NCBI GenBank assembly: GCA_014804565.1
Contig: JAAUZN010000060.1
Coordinates: forward strand, 1 to 9,830
Reading direction: 5' to 3'
Origin: Lachnospiraceae bacterium
GTDB taxonomy: Bacteria > Bacillota > Clostridia > Lachnospirales > Lachnospiraceae
DNA length: 9,830 nt
Below, piece by piece: positions 1-7,066 of this stretch. The notes under the pieces were generated by a model. It saw nothing but the letters and a program-made list of their open reading frames with translations. It had not been told where the DNA came from and made no database searches. The position numbers and the translations under genes were made by a program. Numbering within the stretch: position 1 is the stretch's first letter; every line of letters begins with the position of its first letter.

Positions 1-70
1 CTCGATAGCTCAATGGTAGAGCACGCGGCTGTTAACCGCGGGGTTGTAGGTTCGAGCCCTACTCGGGGAG
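1..70 (+). tRNA. tRNA-Asn (anticodon GTT), 5' end cut by the window
   Basis: The cloverleaf is read directly. The anticodon stem CGCGG/CCGCG (24-28/36-40) encloses the loop CTGTTAA with anticodon GTT at 31-33. The T arm is GTAGG/CCTAC around TTCGAGC (46-62). The acceptor 3' strand TCGGGGA ends at 69, with discriminator G at 70. The window begins at tRNA position 3, so two 5' bases are missing. No CCA is encoded. Confidence 0.95.
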
Positions 71-72
71 GT

Positions 73-114
73 TTAAAGAAGCCCGTAAACATCAGTGTTT
101 ACGGGCTTCTTTAA
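73..114. terminator. Bidirectional intrinsic terminator between tRNA-Asn and the sulfatase gene
   Basis: A perfect inverted repeat forms a 19-bp stem (73-91 with 96-114) around the tetraloop TCAG. The arms begin TTAAAGAAG and end CTTCTTTAA, so each strand has a short T-rich tail after the GC-rich centre. It lies just behind the tRNA (plus strand) and 22 bases beyond the stop of the convergent sulfatase gene (minus strand), so it probably ends both transcripts. Confidence 0.8.
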
Positions 115-135
115 TCCAACGGCGATGGCGTTGCC

Positions 136-2040
136 CTAATCTTCCACGGTATAGGGCAGCCATACCCGCTCACGGCTCGATCCGGAGCCATATAAAATAT
201 CATAGTCCACTACCATGAAATGTTGGACCGCTTCTCTTTGCCCGTAATCATAGGCATCAAGTACTTTTCCTTGATCATCTGCCACCAGTATACGGGTATT
301 GGTTTTAAAAACTTCCCGCTGCTGTTTAAGTATACGAGACATATCTGTATCCGGAAGCCCTGCATATTCGAGCAGTATTTGCGGCAGATAATTGATGTTC
401 TCGCCGTCCAGCTCTATCCTGTCCGCTTCAAAATTGCTCCATATCAGCACGGGGACGGAATAGTGGCGTCTCTGTGTTTCGAAATCCGTACCCCCTAACC
501 CCATTAGTTCCCGTGCTTCCTCGGAAAATCCGGGCATATGGTCTCCGTACATCACCAGCACGACCGGTTCACCCGTTTGTGCAAAATAAGCTGCCAGCTC
601 TTCAAAGGCCTCATTGGCGAGATGGATTCCGTTGATGTAATTTACCAGATCCATATAATCTTCCTCATCCAGAGTACCTTCCACATTTACGGAAATCGGA
701 TATGGATAAGCCTTTAGAGAGTCATGTTTACGATCCAGACCTTGTATATGGTTTGCTATGGACACGGCATATATAAATTTTTGTTCGGCTTTACTCTCCT
801 CGTATTCCTTAATGATCTGCCGTGCAAGGCTCTCGTCGGAAATATAGCACGAATAAATATCCGTATAATCCATATCATCCTCGAATACTATCTTATCAAA
901 GCCCAAAACCGGATAAATAGCGCTCCGGCCGTAAAAGCTTCCTTCATATGGGTGGATTGCCACCGTATCATAATCCAGTGCATTGAAATAATCCACAATG
1001 GATGGTATCTTGTGTTCCTGGAGCGCTAAGGCTATTCCCGTGTATGATACAAAGTATTTTGTATTTAATCCTGTCAAAAATTCTGTTTCCGACCCGATCG
1101 TGCCGCCGCAGAATATATTGGCGGTAAGATGGCCGGACGAACAATATTTTTCAAGTTCCCGATAGGTTTCCATCGGATCCGATGAAAAAGTAATACCGCT
1201 GCCGGTAATATTATCTGTATTCCACCACGATTCGTTCATTATGACAATTACATTCGGCTTGTTGGCGGCGTCTGCCTGATCGTTCAACGTCTGCCTGTCC
1301 AGAAAATAGCGGTAGCTGTCCTGTGCATTGTTCATATTGATATTAGTCAGCCTGTCGTTTTTTATAAAATTATATACAATGTATCGTTGGCTGTCGGCCC
1401 CGGTTATATTATTTGTGTCAATAGACGTCATACTATATGCGTTTCCTATAATATATGCGCTATAGCCAAGCAGCCCAGCCAGACAGGCGCAGCCAAGAGC
1501 CAGGCGCAGTATATGCCGGCGCTTGAGCAAGAGCGGGTCGTTTTGTGAAAAAGGAGGATATTTCCTGCAAAGCCGGTCTGCCGCAAATCCCCCGACACAT
1601 AATGCAAATACGAATGCCAATACCTTAAGCTGAGGAAGAGTGAATTGCAAGTTAAGATATCGCAGCGCTATCCCAGCGGCTTCTGTGACCATAAGGTCGT
1701 TAAATCGCAGAAGTTCATGGAGGGCAGTATACTTAATGCTGTCTGCATAGGCCAATAACATCAGTAACAGCGATGGTATTGTAAGCGCTACCCACAGTCG
1801 TTTGCTGAGAAACCACAGAGTCATTATGCTCAGGCCGATCATAATAATTTCAAAATGATAATATGTGTCAACTGAATTATCTGCATAGTAGGTAAGGATC
1901 GTATCGTTCGGCTGCAGGACATAGTAATCTGCCAGATATGGCAGGAATGTGACCGCTGTTATCAGCAGTCCTGCCACAAATATATAAATACAAATTTTGT
2001 ATTCCTTTTTCAGTCTCTCCGCGTATCCGGTGTTGTCCAT
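136..2040 (-). CDS. LTA synthase family protein (sulfatase-fold phosphoglycerol transferase)
   Basis: A 634-residue membrane enzyme related to LtaS, which moves glycerol phosphate from phosphatidylglycerol to a polymer or glycan outside the cell. About five hydrophobic segments (near 15-38, 62-79, 82-99, 136-153, 176-199) precede an extracytoplasmic sulfatase-like domain from about 262. Metal-site and catalytic landmarks are visible: E270 in VIMNES, T314 in GGTIGSETEFLTG (aligns with the LtaS nucleophile threonine), H363 and R372 in HPYEGSFYGR, H431 in IANH, and D500-H501 in YGDH. The ATG at 2040 has AGGAG six bases upstream. It starts only 20 bases after the permease gene, so it probably shares that operon. 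The family is sure. Whether the product is true lipoteichoic acid or another glycerol-phosphate decoration cannot be told. Confidence 0.88.
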   Translation of the reverse strand: MDNTGYAERLKKEYKICIYIFVAGLLITAVTFLPYLADYYVLQPNDTILTYYADNSVDTYYHFEIIMIGLSIMTLWFLSKRLWVALTIPSLLLMLLAYADSIKYTALHELLRFNDLMVTEAAGIALRYLNLQFTLPQLKVLAFVFALCVGGFAADRLCRKYPPFSQNDPLLLKRRHILRLALGCACLAGLLGYSAYIIGNAYSMTSIDTNNITGADSQRYIVYNFIKNDRLTNINMNNAQDSYRYFLDRQTLNDQADAANKPNVIVIMNESWWNTDNITGSGITFSSDPMETYRELEKYCSSGHLTANIFCGGTIGSETEFLTGLNTKYFVSYTGIALALQEHKIPSIVDYFNALDYDTVAIHPYEGSFYGRSAIYPVLGFDKIVFEDDMDYTDIYSCYISDESLARQIIKEYEESKAEQKFIYAVSIANHIQGLDRKHDSLKAYPYPISVNVEGTLDEEDYMDLVNYINGIHLANEAFEELAAYFAQTGEPVVLVMYGDHMPGFSEEARELMGLGGTDFETQRRHYSVPVLIWSNFEADRIELDGENINYLPQILLEYAGLPDTDMSRILKQQREVFKTNTRILVADDQGKVLDAYDYGQREAVQHFMVVDYDILYGSGSSRERVWLPYTVED

Positions 2041-2060
2041 CTTCTGCTCCTGATCTTGAT

Positions 2061-3392
2061 TTATTTATCCCTATCCGTGACCTGAGGAGCCGCTTCCATA
2101 TTCTTAGGGAGTACCAGATTCAGGATGACTGCTACCAGGAACACTACCGCCACGCAATTCTCCGCGAATACCGTCTGGATGATCTGCGGAAAAATATTAA
2201 ATATTTCCGGGACCTGGGTAAAACCGATCCCGGTACTTAAGGATAACGCAGCAATGGTGACGTTTCTCTGGGTATAACCGCATTTGCTGATCATTTGCAG
2301 ACCGCTGACCACGATCGTGCCAAACATCATAATGGTACAGCCGCCCAACACGGCGTCCGGCAGAGTAGCCAGCAAAGTGCCGAAGATGGGAAAGATTCCT
2401 GCCAAGATCATGATGATCGCTCCTGTGGCGATGGCAAAACGATTGACTACCTTGGTCATAGCCACAAGTCCCACATTCTGACTGAAGGAAGTGATGGGAA
2501 GGCATCCAAAGAGAGAGGACAGAGAGCTGATGAAGCCGTCACAGGCCAGGGAACCGGAAAGTTCCTTTTCGGAGGCTTCTCTGCCAAGACCGGAGGTGGC
2601 AAGGGCCGAGGTATCGCCTATGGTCTCTGTAGCGGAGACTAGAAAGATCAGCACCACAGCCAGAATAGCGTTGATGTTGAATTCCGGTTTAAAGGGAAGC
2701 AGAGAGGGCAATGCAACCACCGCAGTGCCTGACAGGCCGGAGAAATCAACCATCCCCATGCAGACGGCAGCGACATATCCTACCATGAGACCAAATAGGA
2801 CGGAGAGCTGTTTCCAGAAAGATTTGGCCAAAATGTTGAACAGCAGGCAGGCAAGCAGTGTCACCGTGCCAAGGATCCAATTGGAGGCGGCGCCGAAGTT
2901 TTCACTGCCGCTTCCGCCGCCGAAGGAGGCTGCTCCCACGGACAAAAGTGAGAAACCGATAGCAGTGACTACACTGGCGGAGACAATAGGAGTAATGAGC
3001 TTAAGCCAGTATTTGGCGAACAGTCCCAGAATACCTTCCACAATGCCACCTACGAGAACAGCGCCGACGATGGCGTTATATCCATAGGTTGGTCCGATAT
3101 AGCAGAACACGGACACGAAGGTAAAGCTGATGCCCATAACGATGGGAAGGCCGGAGCCGATCTTCCACAGAGGAAACAACTGGATCAGCGTGCCGATACC
3201 GGCTATGATCATGGCGCTCTGTATCAACTGAGCATTCTGTTTAAAATCCAGTCCGCAGGCGCCCGTCACGATCATGATCGGAGCAATGTTGGCAACGAAC
3301 ATGGCCAGAATATGCTGCAATCCGAAAGGGATTGCCTTGCCGACAGGAATCTTACCGTCTATATGATATATATTGTCTATCTCTCTGTTCAT
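2061..3392 (-). CDS. NCS2 family nucleobase permease, xanthine/uric acid type
   Basis: A 443-residue polytopic inner-membrane symporter of the nucleobase:cation symporter-2 family. Many hydrophobic helices run from about residue 24 to 428. NCS2 signatures are visible: ATETIGDTSALA with E256 (the acidic residue that binds nucleobase in this family), and TSFSQNVGL with Q305-N306. The QN pair is typical of xanthine/urate members such as XanQ, whereas uracil carriers of the UraA type have E there. It starts 42 bases downstream of the xpt stop, and an xpt-permease pair is the classical xanthine salvage arrangement (xpt-pbuX in Bacillus). The ribosome site is weak (AAAAAGG, about 10 bases before the ATG), which may mean coupling to xpt. 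Xanthine is the likely substrate. Urate or guanine is not excluded. Confidence 0.9.
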   Translation of the reverse strand: MNREIDNIYHIDGKIPVGKAIPFGLQHILAMFVANIAPIMIVTGACGLDFKQNAQLIQSAMIIAGIGTLIQLFPLWKIGSGLPIVMGISFTFVSVFCYIGPTYGYNAIVGAVLVGGIVEGILGLFAKYWLKLITPIVSASVVTAIGFSLLSVGAASFGGGSGSENFGAASNWILGTVTLLACLLFNILAKSFWKQLSVLFGLMVGYVAAVCMGMVDFSGLSGTAVVALPSLLPFKPEFNINAILAVVLIFLVSATETIGDTSALATSGLGREASEKELSGSLACDGFISSLSSLFGCLPITSFSQNVGLVAMTKVVNRFAIATGAIIMILAGIFPIFGTLLATLPDAVLGGCTIMMFGTIVVSGLQMISKCGYTQRNVTIAALSLSTGIGFTQVPEIFNIFPQIIQTVFAENCVAVVFLVAVILNLVLPKNMEAAPQVTDRDK

Positions 3393-3434
3393 CTTTTTCG
3401 TACCTTTTTCTTTTTATATTCATGAGTTATATGT

Positions 3435-4019
3435 TCAGTTCTGCTTGCGGAAAGTGATCTGGCCGGTCTCAGCATCCATGCCGTCTACGATGGCAAGGGA
3501 TTCCAGACGGTATCCCAGATTTCGTATGATCTGTCCGCCGGGCTGGAAGCCTTTTTCTATGGCGATGCCGATTCCCGCCAGAGTGGCATGGGACTGTGAC
3601 ACCACAGAGATCAACCCCTGCAAAGCGCAGCCGTTTGCAAGAAAATCGTCGATGATTAGGATATGATCGTCGCTGTTTAAGAATTTTTTGGAGACGACGA
3701 TCTGGTTCACACATTTGTGTGTGAAGGATTCGACCTCTGCCGTGTACATTTCACCATCGATGTTGATGGTTCTTGATTTTTTGGCAAATACCACAGGCAC
3801 ATCGAAACATTCGGACGCGACGCAGGCGATGCCGATGCCGGAAGCTTCAATGGTCAGGATTTTCGTGACAGGAGTATCGGCGAAACGCCGCTTCCATTCT
3901 GCGCCCATCTGCTTAAATAAAGCTACATCCATCTGATGGTTCAGAAAGCTGTCCACCTTCAGGACATTGTTTTCTTTGACAACGCCGTCTTTTTGTATTC
4001 TTTCTTCCAGAAAATTCAT
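3435..4019 (-). CDS. xpt: Xanthine phosphoribosyltransferase
   Basis: A 194-residue cytoplasmic enzyme that converts xanthine and PRPP to XMP and pyrophosphate in purine salvage. The length and N-terminus ([12 protein letters not shown]) match the Xpt family. The PRPP-binding loop is at about 120-134 ([16 protein letters not shown]). [10 protein letters not shown] (56-65) and the FAKKSRT stretch (78-84) are also characteristic. The ATG at 4019 has only a distant AAAGG in front. The gene heads a minus-strand group with the permease and the LtaS-like gene. A sigma-A-type promoter (4073-4101) predicts a leader of roughly 45 bases, too short for the purine riboswitch that controls the Bacillus xpt operon. 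Confidence in the function is high. Confidence 0.93.
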   Translation of the reverse strand: MNFLEERIQKDGVVKENNVLKVDSFLNHQMDVALFKQMGAEWKRRFADTPVTKILTIEASGIGIACVASECFDVPVVFAKKSRTINIDGEMYTAEVESFTHKCVNQIVVSKKFLNSDDHILIIDDFLANGCALQGLISVVSQSHATLAGIGIAIEKGFQPGGQIIRNLGYRLESLAIVDGMDAETGQITFRKQN

Positions 4020-4072
4020 AATGATATCTTTTAACCTTTCTTTTCCTAATATGTATTTGCTATATCTGTCTT

Positions 4073-4101
4073 ATTTTAGCATGAGGAAAATTTGTTGTAA
4101 A
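4073..4101 (-). promoter_or_regulatory. Sigma-A-type promoter for xpt
   Basis: On the minus strand TTTACA (4101-4096) and TAAAAT (4078-4073) are separated by exactly 17 bases, upstream of the xpt ATG at 4019. It is divergent from the tRNA-cluster promoter. This is a sequence match only. Confidence 0.6.
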
Positions 4102-4136
4102 TGTGGTTGCTCTGAAAAAAATTCCGGCACTTTCCC

Positions 4137-4165
4137 TTGCGAAACCTGACGGAGTATGATATCAT
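4137..4165 (+). promoter_or_regulatory. Promoter of the tRNA cluster
   Basis: TTGCGA (4137-4142) and TATCAT (4160-4165) lie 17 bases apart, with the first tRNA starting 13 bases after the -10 box. An A-rich stretch (4115-4121) lies just upstream and could act as an UP-like element. Spacing and position fit a stable-RNA promoter. Confidence 0.65.
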
Positions 4166-4177
4166 ATCATTCGTTAA

Positions 4178-4249
4178 GGCTCCATGGTCAAGCGGTTAAG
4201 ACATCGCCCTTTCACGGCGGTAACACGGGTTCGATTCCCGTTGGAGTCA
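4178..4249 (+). tRNA. tRNA-Glu (anticodon TTC)
   Basis: Acceptor strands GGCTCCA (4178-4184) and TGGAGTC (4242-4248) pair with one G-T wobble, and the discriminator is A4249. The anticodon loop CTTTCAC carries TTC at 4211-4213. The T arm is ACGGG/CCCGT around TTCGATT. No CCA is encoded. It is the first gene of the four-tRNA cluster. Confidence 0.95.
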
Positions 4250-4253
4250 TTGT

Positions 4254-4327
4254 GGACCTTTAGCTCAGTTGGTTAGAGCAACCGGCTCATAACCGGTCGG
4301 TCCTGGGTTCGAGTCCCCGAAGGTCCA
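4254..4327 (+). tRNA. tRNA with anticodon CAT, probably tRNA-Ile2 (lysidine type), otherwise elongator Met
   Basis: Acceptor strands GGACCTT (4254-4260) and AAGGTCC (4320-4326) pair fully, with discriminator A4327. The anticodon loop is CTCATAA. From recalled family sequences, the GGACCTT acceptor and CTCATAA loop resemble the Ile2 tRNA of Firmicutes, whose C34 is changed to lysidine by TilS, more than Met-tRNA. The T stem has one U-C mismatch (4304 with 4318). No CCA is encoded. Confidence 0.85.
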
Positions 4328-4357
4328 TTGACAGAAGCTTGCTTCTGGATATATAAT
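4328..4357 (+). promoter_or_regulatory. Perfect-consensus sigma-A promoter inside the tRNA cluster
   Basis: TTGACA (4328-4333) and TATAAT (4352-4357) are 18 bases apart. Both hexamers match consensus exactly. The -35 box begins on the base after the preceding tRNA's discriminator, and tRNA-Asp starts 20 bases after the -10 box. The spacer region holds a small inverted repeat (CAGAAG/CTTCTG, 4332-4347). This probably boosts tRNA-Asp and tRNA-Leu. Confidence 0.75.
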
Positions 4358-4377
4358 GTAATAGTTGAAGCGGCTCA

Positions 4378-4451
4378 GGCCCGGTGGCTCAGTTGGTTAG
4401 AGCGCCGCCCTGTCACGGCGGAGGTCGTGGGTTCGAGTCCCATCCGGGTCG
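4378..4451 (+). tRNA. tRNA-Asp (anticodon GTC)
   Basis: Acceptor strands GGCCCGG (4378-4384) and CCGGGTC (4444-4450) pair with one G-T wobble, and the discriminator is G4451. The anticodon stem CCGCC/GGCGG encloses CTGTCAC with GTC at 4412-4414. The T arm is GTGGG/CCCAT. No CCA is encoded. Confidence 0.95.
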
Positions 4452-4475
4452 TTTAAAACAAATCATTATCTGCTT

Positions 4476-4561
4476 GCCGGCGTGGCGGAACTGGCAGACG
4501 CACAGGACTTAAAATCCTGCGAGGCTAACCCCTCGTACCGGTTCGATTCCGGTCGCCGGCA
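4476..4561 (+). tRNA. tRNA-Leu (anticodon TAA), target of the integrated element
   Basis: A class II tRNA of 86 bases with a long variable arm (GAGG..CCTC). Acceptor strands GCCGGCG (4476-4482) and CGCCGGC (4554-4560) pair fully, with discriminator A4561. The anticodon loop CTTAAAA carries TAA at 4510-4512. Its last 21 bases, covering the T arm and acceptor 3' strand, are repeated exactly at 8654-8674. The tRNA remains complete, so the element restored the 3' end on integration. Confidence 0.95.
4541..4561. repeat. attL core: 3' end of tRNA-Leu
   Basis: This 21-base stretch, beginning GTTCGATTCC and ending GCCGGCA, is identical to 8654-8674. It covers the T loop to the discriminator base, the common target of tyrosine integrases. 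The integrase gene lies about 100 bases inside this end. Identity stops at both edges (4540 G versus 8653 T; 4562 T versus 8675 C). Confidence 0.9.
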
Positions 4562-4568
4562 TTTGTTT

Positions 4569-4611
4569 AAAGTGCTTCAAGCCTAGGATTTATCTGGGGT
4601 TGGAGCACTTT
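4569..4611 (+). terminator. Terminator of the tRNA cluster, supplied by the element
   Basis: AAAGTGCTTCAA (4569-4580) pairs with TTGGAGCACTTT (4600-4611) with one G-T wobble, over a 19-base loop, followed by CCTTTT. It sits inside the attL core boundary, so it belongs to the element. It resembles the hairpin just outside attR (8684-8723). Confidence 0.7.
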
Positions 4612-4626
4612 TCCTTTTCCAGAATC

Positions 4627-4646
4627 TGTTTGTATGTGCTTGTACA
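4627..4646. repeat. Left candidate arm-type integrase site
   Basis: TGTTTGTATG and TTGTACA, three bases apart, recur in the same order and orientation at 8577-8597 with a four-base gap. The two copies lie 66 and 57 bases from their respective att cores, one at each end of the element. Lambda/Tn916-type integrases with an N-terminal arm-binding domain use such pairs. The role is inferred from position. Confidence 0.4.
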
Positions 4647-4661
4647 CCGCATAAATACTGG

Positions 4662-5855
4662 TTATCCGAGTGAGGAAAGCATGATTTCCTTCGTTGTTTC
4701 CGCAGGTGTTACGGAACGGATATAGTGCAGAGTCATTGCAGAGGTTGTATGGCCTAACAGGTTTTGCAGGTTCGCAAGCGGCATGCCATTGTTGTAAAGG
4801 ATGGAGGCATTTGTAAACCTTATTTTATGGCTGGAACGTGGCTTTATGCCCGCCTCGATGCAATGTTTTTTCAAGTGCTCATTGAAAGTGTCCTGCAATA
4901 ATTGTTTTCCATCCCTCATTAAGATATATTCTCCATCGGGATTGACGGCCTTTATGCGCTTTAGGATTTCCTTTGCATTGTCCGTCAAAGGCTGATATCG
5001 AAATCCTTTGTCAGTGTTGCCCTTGATATGCTGCACGTTGGTGCGGGTTCTCGCTTTGAATGTCAAATCGTCATTCATTTCTGTCTCTGTCAAAAGCTGC
5101 CCCTGTATGTGGATATTGCCGCCCTCTATGTCAGACCAGCGCAGAGCGAGTAGTTCCCCGATACGAAGCACCAGACAGAAATCGAGCTGGATTGCAAGGG
5201 AATAGATGGAGTTGTTTCCGCTTAGGTGCTTTAAGAGACGGTCTCGTTCTTCTGTCGTAAAAGCCTCGTCAAAGTGATTGACAGGCTTAAAAGAGAATTG
5301 TCGGCAGTCTATGTCACGGATAGGGTTAAAAGATGCTATTTCCTGTTCAATGGCATAAGAGTAGATACCGTTCAAAAGGCTTTTGGTGTTGGTGAATGAC
5401 TTTTTTGTCATGGTTTCGCCTTTTGTGAGCTGTCTGAAAAAAGCGATATAGTCTTTTGCGGCAAGGTTTTTTATGGGGATTTCCGTAAGCGGGTTGCCCT
5501 TAAAAAACTTTTCCCAGAGAATAGTATATTCCTTGAGAGTTTTTGCACATACAGATGTATTATCTCGTTTCCAGATCAGCCATTCGGGGTAGATAACGCT
5601 CAAAGACGCATTCTCTCGCCCGAACTCCAATTCCCACAGCTTTTTGTAGAGTCCGTCAAGTGTTGTTGACGTAATCTGCCTGCGGTCGATGATTACATAA
5701 AATTGTCTTCCATCCTTTCTTGTTTTGATTTTGTCGTGGTATTTCGTCTTAATGAATTTGTCCTGTTTCATTCGTTCGATTTTCTCCACAATCTCTGATG
5801 AGGAAAGTGTATCATCAAGTAAGGACGATGGCAATATTTCATTTTCAAAATGCAA
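4662..5855 (-). CDS. int: Tyrosine recombinase / integrase of the element
   Basis: A 397-residue phage/Tn916-type site-specific recombinase that should integrate and excise the element at tRNA-Leu. Residues about 40-80 resemble an AP2-like arm-binding domain (DGRQFYVIIDRRQITSTT). Residues 85-180 fit the SAM-like core-binding domain. The catalytic domain follows with R231 (LRIGELLALRW), K278, H343-x-x-R346, H369 (LLGH) and nucleophile Y378 nine residues later (HYIR). All catalytic residues are present, so the enzyme looks intact. The start is TTG at 5855, chosen because AAAGGAGGG lies about 10 bases upstream and no ATG is better placed. The stop is 100 bases from the att core. The usual small excisionase is not visible beside it. 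Confidence 0.93.
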   Translation of the reverse strand: MHFENEILPSSLLDDTLSSSEIVEKIERMKQDKFIKTKYHDKIKTRKDGRQFYVIIDRRQITSTTLDGLYKKLWELEFGRENASLSVIYPEWLIWKRDNTSVCAKTLKEYTILWEKFFKGNPLTEIPIKNLAAKDYIAFFRQLTKGETMTKKSFTNTKSLLNGIYSYAIEQEIASFNPIRDIDCRQFSFKPVNHFDEAFTTEERDRLLKHLSGNNSIYSLAIQLDFCLVLRIGELLALRWSDIEGGNIHIQGQLLTETEMNDDLTFKARTRTNVQHIKGNTDKGFRYQPLTDNAKEILKRIKAVNPDGEYILMRDGKQLLQDTFNEHLKKHCIEAGIKPRSSHKIRFTNASILYNNGMPLANLQNLLGHTTSAMTLHYIRSVTPAETTKEIMLSSLG

Positions 5856-5998
5856 TGTGTAGCCACCCTCCTTTCAATCGTGGCAGCGGTAAGTATAACC
5901 GTATCAGTCAGCCGCACTAGACTCGAAAACACCTCGCCAAGTGCTTCGTGCCAGCTTAGACGCTAAGCGGCGGTAATCAAGGGAATAAGGGCGGCGGC
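5856..5998. other. Intergenic gap between rep and int
   Basis: No convincing gene is seen. The stretch holds the int ribosome site (5866-5874) and a small perfect hairpin, GCTTAG/CTAAGC around ACG (5954-5968), without a T-run. Clear promoter boxes for int were not found, so rep and int may be cotranscribed. Confidence 0.4.
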
Positions 5999-6457
5999 TT
6001 ATCCGAAAGGCGTTTCGCCGTCGAATGGCTGAAAAGTGCCTTGTCCATTGTTCACCATCTGTTTAAGCGATTCATAGTCTTTGTACAGGCAGGCGTCCAA
6101 TGAGAATGACTTGTAAACACCGTCCTCTTTATAGTGGTAGACGATATGGGAAAGCCTGCGCAGTAACTGTTGAATCTTATCCCTGTTCTGGTTTTCTTCT
6201 TCCACCATGAATTTATAGGCCTCTTCGGGTGGAAAGATAGAAGTGATATGTATTTCTGTCCACAGCATAAATAAATTGGAATAGCGGCAATGTATCTGCA
6301 CGGTGTAACAGTCCAGTATGTTTAGAAACGTCTGGAAAGACATATTTCCTTTGAACTCGTCCATGAATAAAACAGGCTGTGCTTCGTACATATCAAATCC
6401 GCCTGTAGAATAGTCGTTGAAAATATAGACATTGGATTCTCCGCGCTCTTCCATCAA
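5999..6457 (-). CDS. rep: Rep C-terminal part: superfamily 3 helicase (downstream of an in-frame stop)
   Basis: A 152-codon open frame continuing exactly in the frame of the upstream Rep portion after a TAA at 6475-6473 and five further codons. It holds Walker B (PVLFMDEF, D33-E34) and motif C (IHITSIFPPEE, 69-79), the parts of a superfamily 3 helicase that follow Walker A in CRESS-DNA Rep proteins. With the upstream piece the protein would be 350 codons, a normal length for such Reps. The possible restarts are TTG 6457 or ATG 6454, but no good ribosome site precedes them, so independent translation is doubtful. Without Walker A this fragment could not hydrolyse ATP alone. It is either the remnant of a broken gene or the readthrough part of Rep. 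Confidence 0.8.
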   Translation of the reverse strand: MMEERGESNVYIFNDYSTGGFDMYEAQPVLFMDEFKGNMSFQTFLNILDCYTVQIHCRYSNLFMLWTEIHITSIFPPEEAYKFMVEEENQNRDKIQQLLRRLSHIVYHYKEDGVYKSFSLDACLYKDYESLKQMVNNGQGTFQPFDGETPFG

Positions 6458-6472
6458 CTTTTTGTCGGTATA

Positions 6473-7051
6473 TTACTTGCCGCTTCCCGATTCTCCCACA
6501 TGCCAATATACAACAACATCTCTGATGTAGGGTGTTTCTTTACGCCTTTTACTGAAAAAAGCCTTTTTGATGAGCTCCTCATATCGGCGGTATTTTATGG
6601 AAATATCCATGATCTCGTTGGGGGTCATGCCCTGTGCGATTAAATCCTCAATGATGGAAAGGTCATTCCGTGAGCCTTGCGAGGCGCTTATTTCGCCTTG
6701 AAATACGGCAGGAACGATGACGGTATGCCCTTTTTCTGTGAAGTTTCCACGTTTTAATATATAATCCTCTGCCTGTTTTTTGTTGCCTCTTGTAGGTTCG
6801 ATATGGATAGAGGGAAAAAGTTTCTGGACAGCCGTAAAACGTACCTTGGCGGGGTCTTCAAGAACCATGTGCATGTGGGGCGTGCCGGAGTCTCCGATTT
6901 CATAATTGATGGCGCATGTTCTTTGCGGCTTGTCCTTACACCAGATGTCGATTGCTTTGTTAACCATTTCCGATGGTTCTATATCTCCGAATAACTTTTC
7001 GGGGTTGTTAAATACACAAAACCATGAGCGGCTTGACGGACTTTCTGCCAT
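6473..7051 (-). CDS. rep: Rep N-terminal part: CRESS-type HUH endonuclease, stops after Walker A lysine
   Basis: Encodes 192 residues of a rolling-circle replication initiator like those of circoviruses, geminiviruses and bacterial CRESS-like plasmids. The three endonuclease motifs are in order: motif I WFCVFNNP (10-17), motif II PHMHMVLE with H59 and H61 binding the metal, and motif III DYILKRGNF with nucleophile Y97 and K100. A linker of about 85 residues leads to Walker A GESGSGK (186-192), and the next codon is TAA. The reading frame continues unbroken into helicase motifs at 6457-5999, so this is one gene split by one nonsense codon. A single change, TCA (Ser) to TAA, would explain it and restore GKS. 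The ATG at 7051 has AAGGAGA about five bases upstream. The endonuclease alone might still nick the origin at 7156-7189. Confidence 0.88.
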   Translation of the reverse strand: MAESPSSRSWFCVFNNPEKLFGDIEPSEMVNKAIDIWCKDKPQRTCAINYEIGDSGTPHMHMVLEDPAKVRFTAVQKLFPSIHIEPTRGNKKQAEDYILKRGNFTEKGHTVIVPAVFQGEISASQGSRNDLSIIEDLIAQGMTPNEIMDISIKYRRYEELIKKAFFSKRRKETPYIRDVVVYWHVGESGSGK

Positions 7052-7066
7052 TTGTTCTCCTTTCTG

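Noticed and set aside
2491..3087. A 198-codon plus-strand open frame.
   Set aside because: It lies wholly antisense to the NCS2 permease, whose motifs are clear, and its composition (Pro/Arg/Ser/Thr-rich) is typical of a shadow frame.
4104..4151. Possible attenuator upstream of xpt on the minus strand (imperfect hairpin followed by seven T residues).
   Set aside because: The stem has only short pieces of 4, 2 and 4 bp with mismatches. It lies upstream of the better promoter at 4073-4101 and overlaps the tRNA promoter, so it is more simply an A-tract between divergent promoters.
4178..4561. A CRISPR-like impression from repeated GGTTCGA and GGCTCAG motifs.
   Set aside because: These are conserved tRNA T-loop and D-arm sequences, not regularly spaced repeats.
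5954..5968. Small perfect hairpin GCTTAG/CTAAGC after rep as a terminator.
   Set aside because: It has a six-base stem and no T-run on either strand. It is too weak to call.
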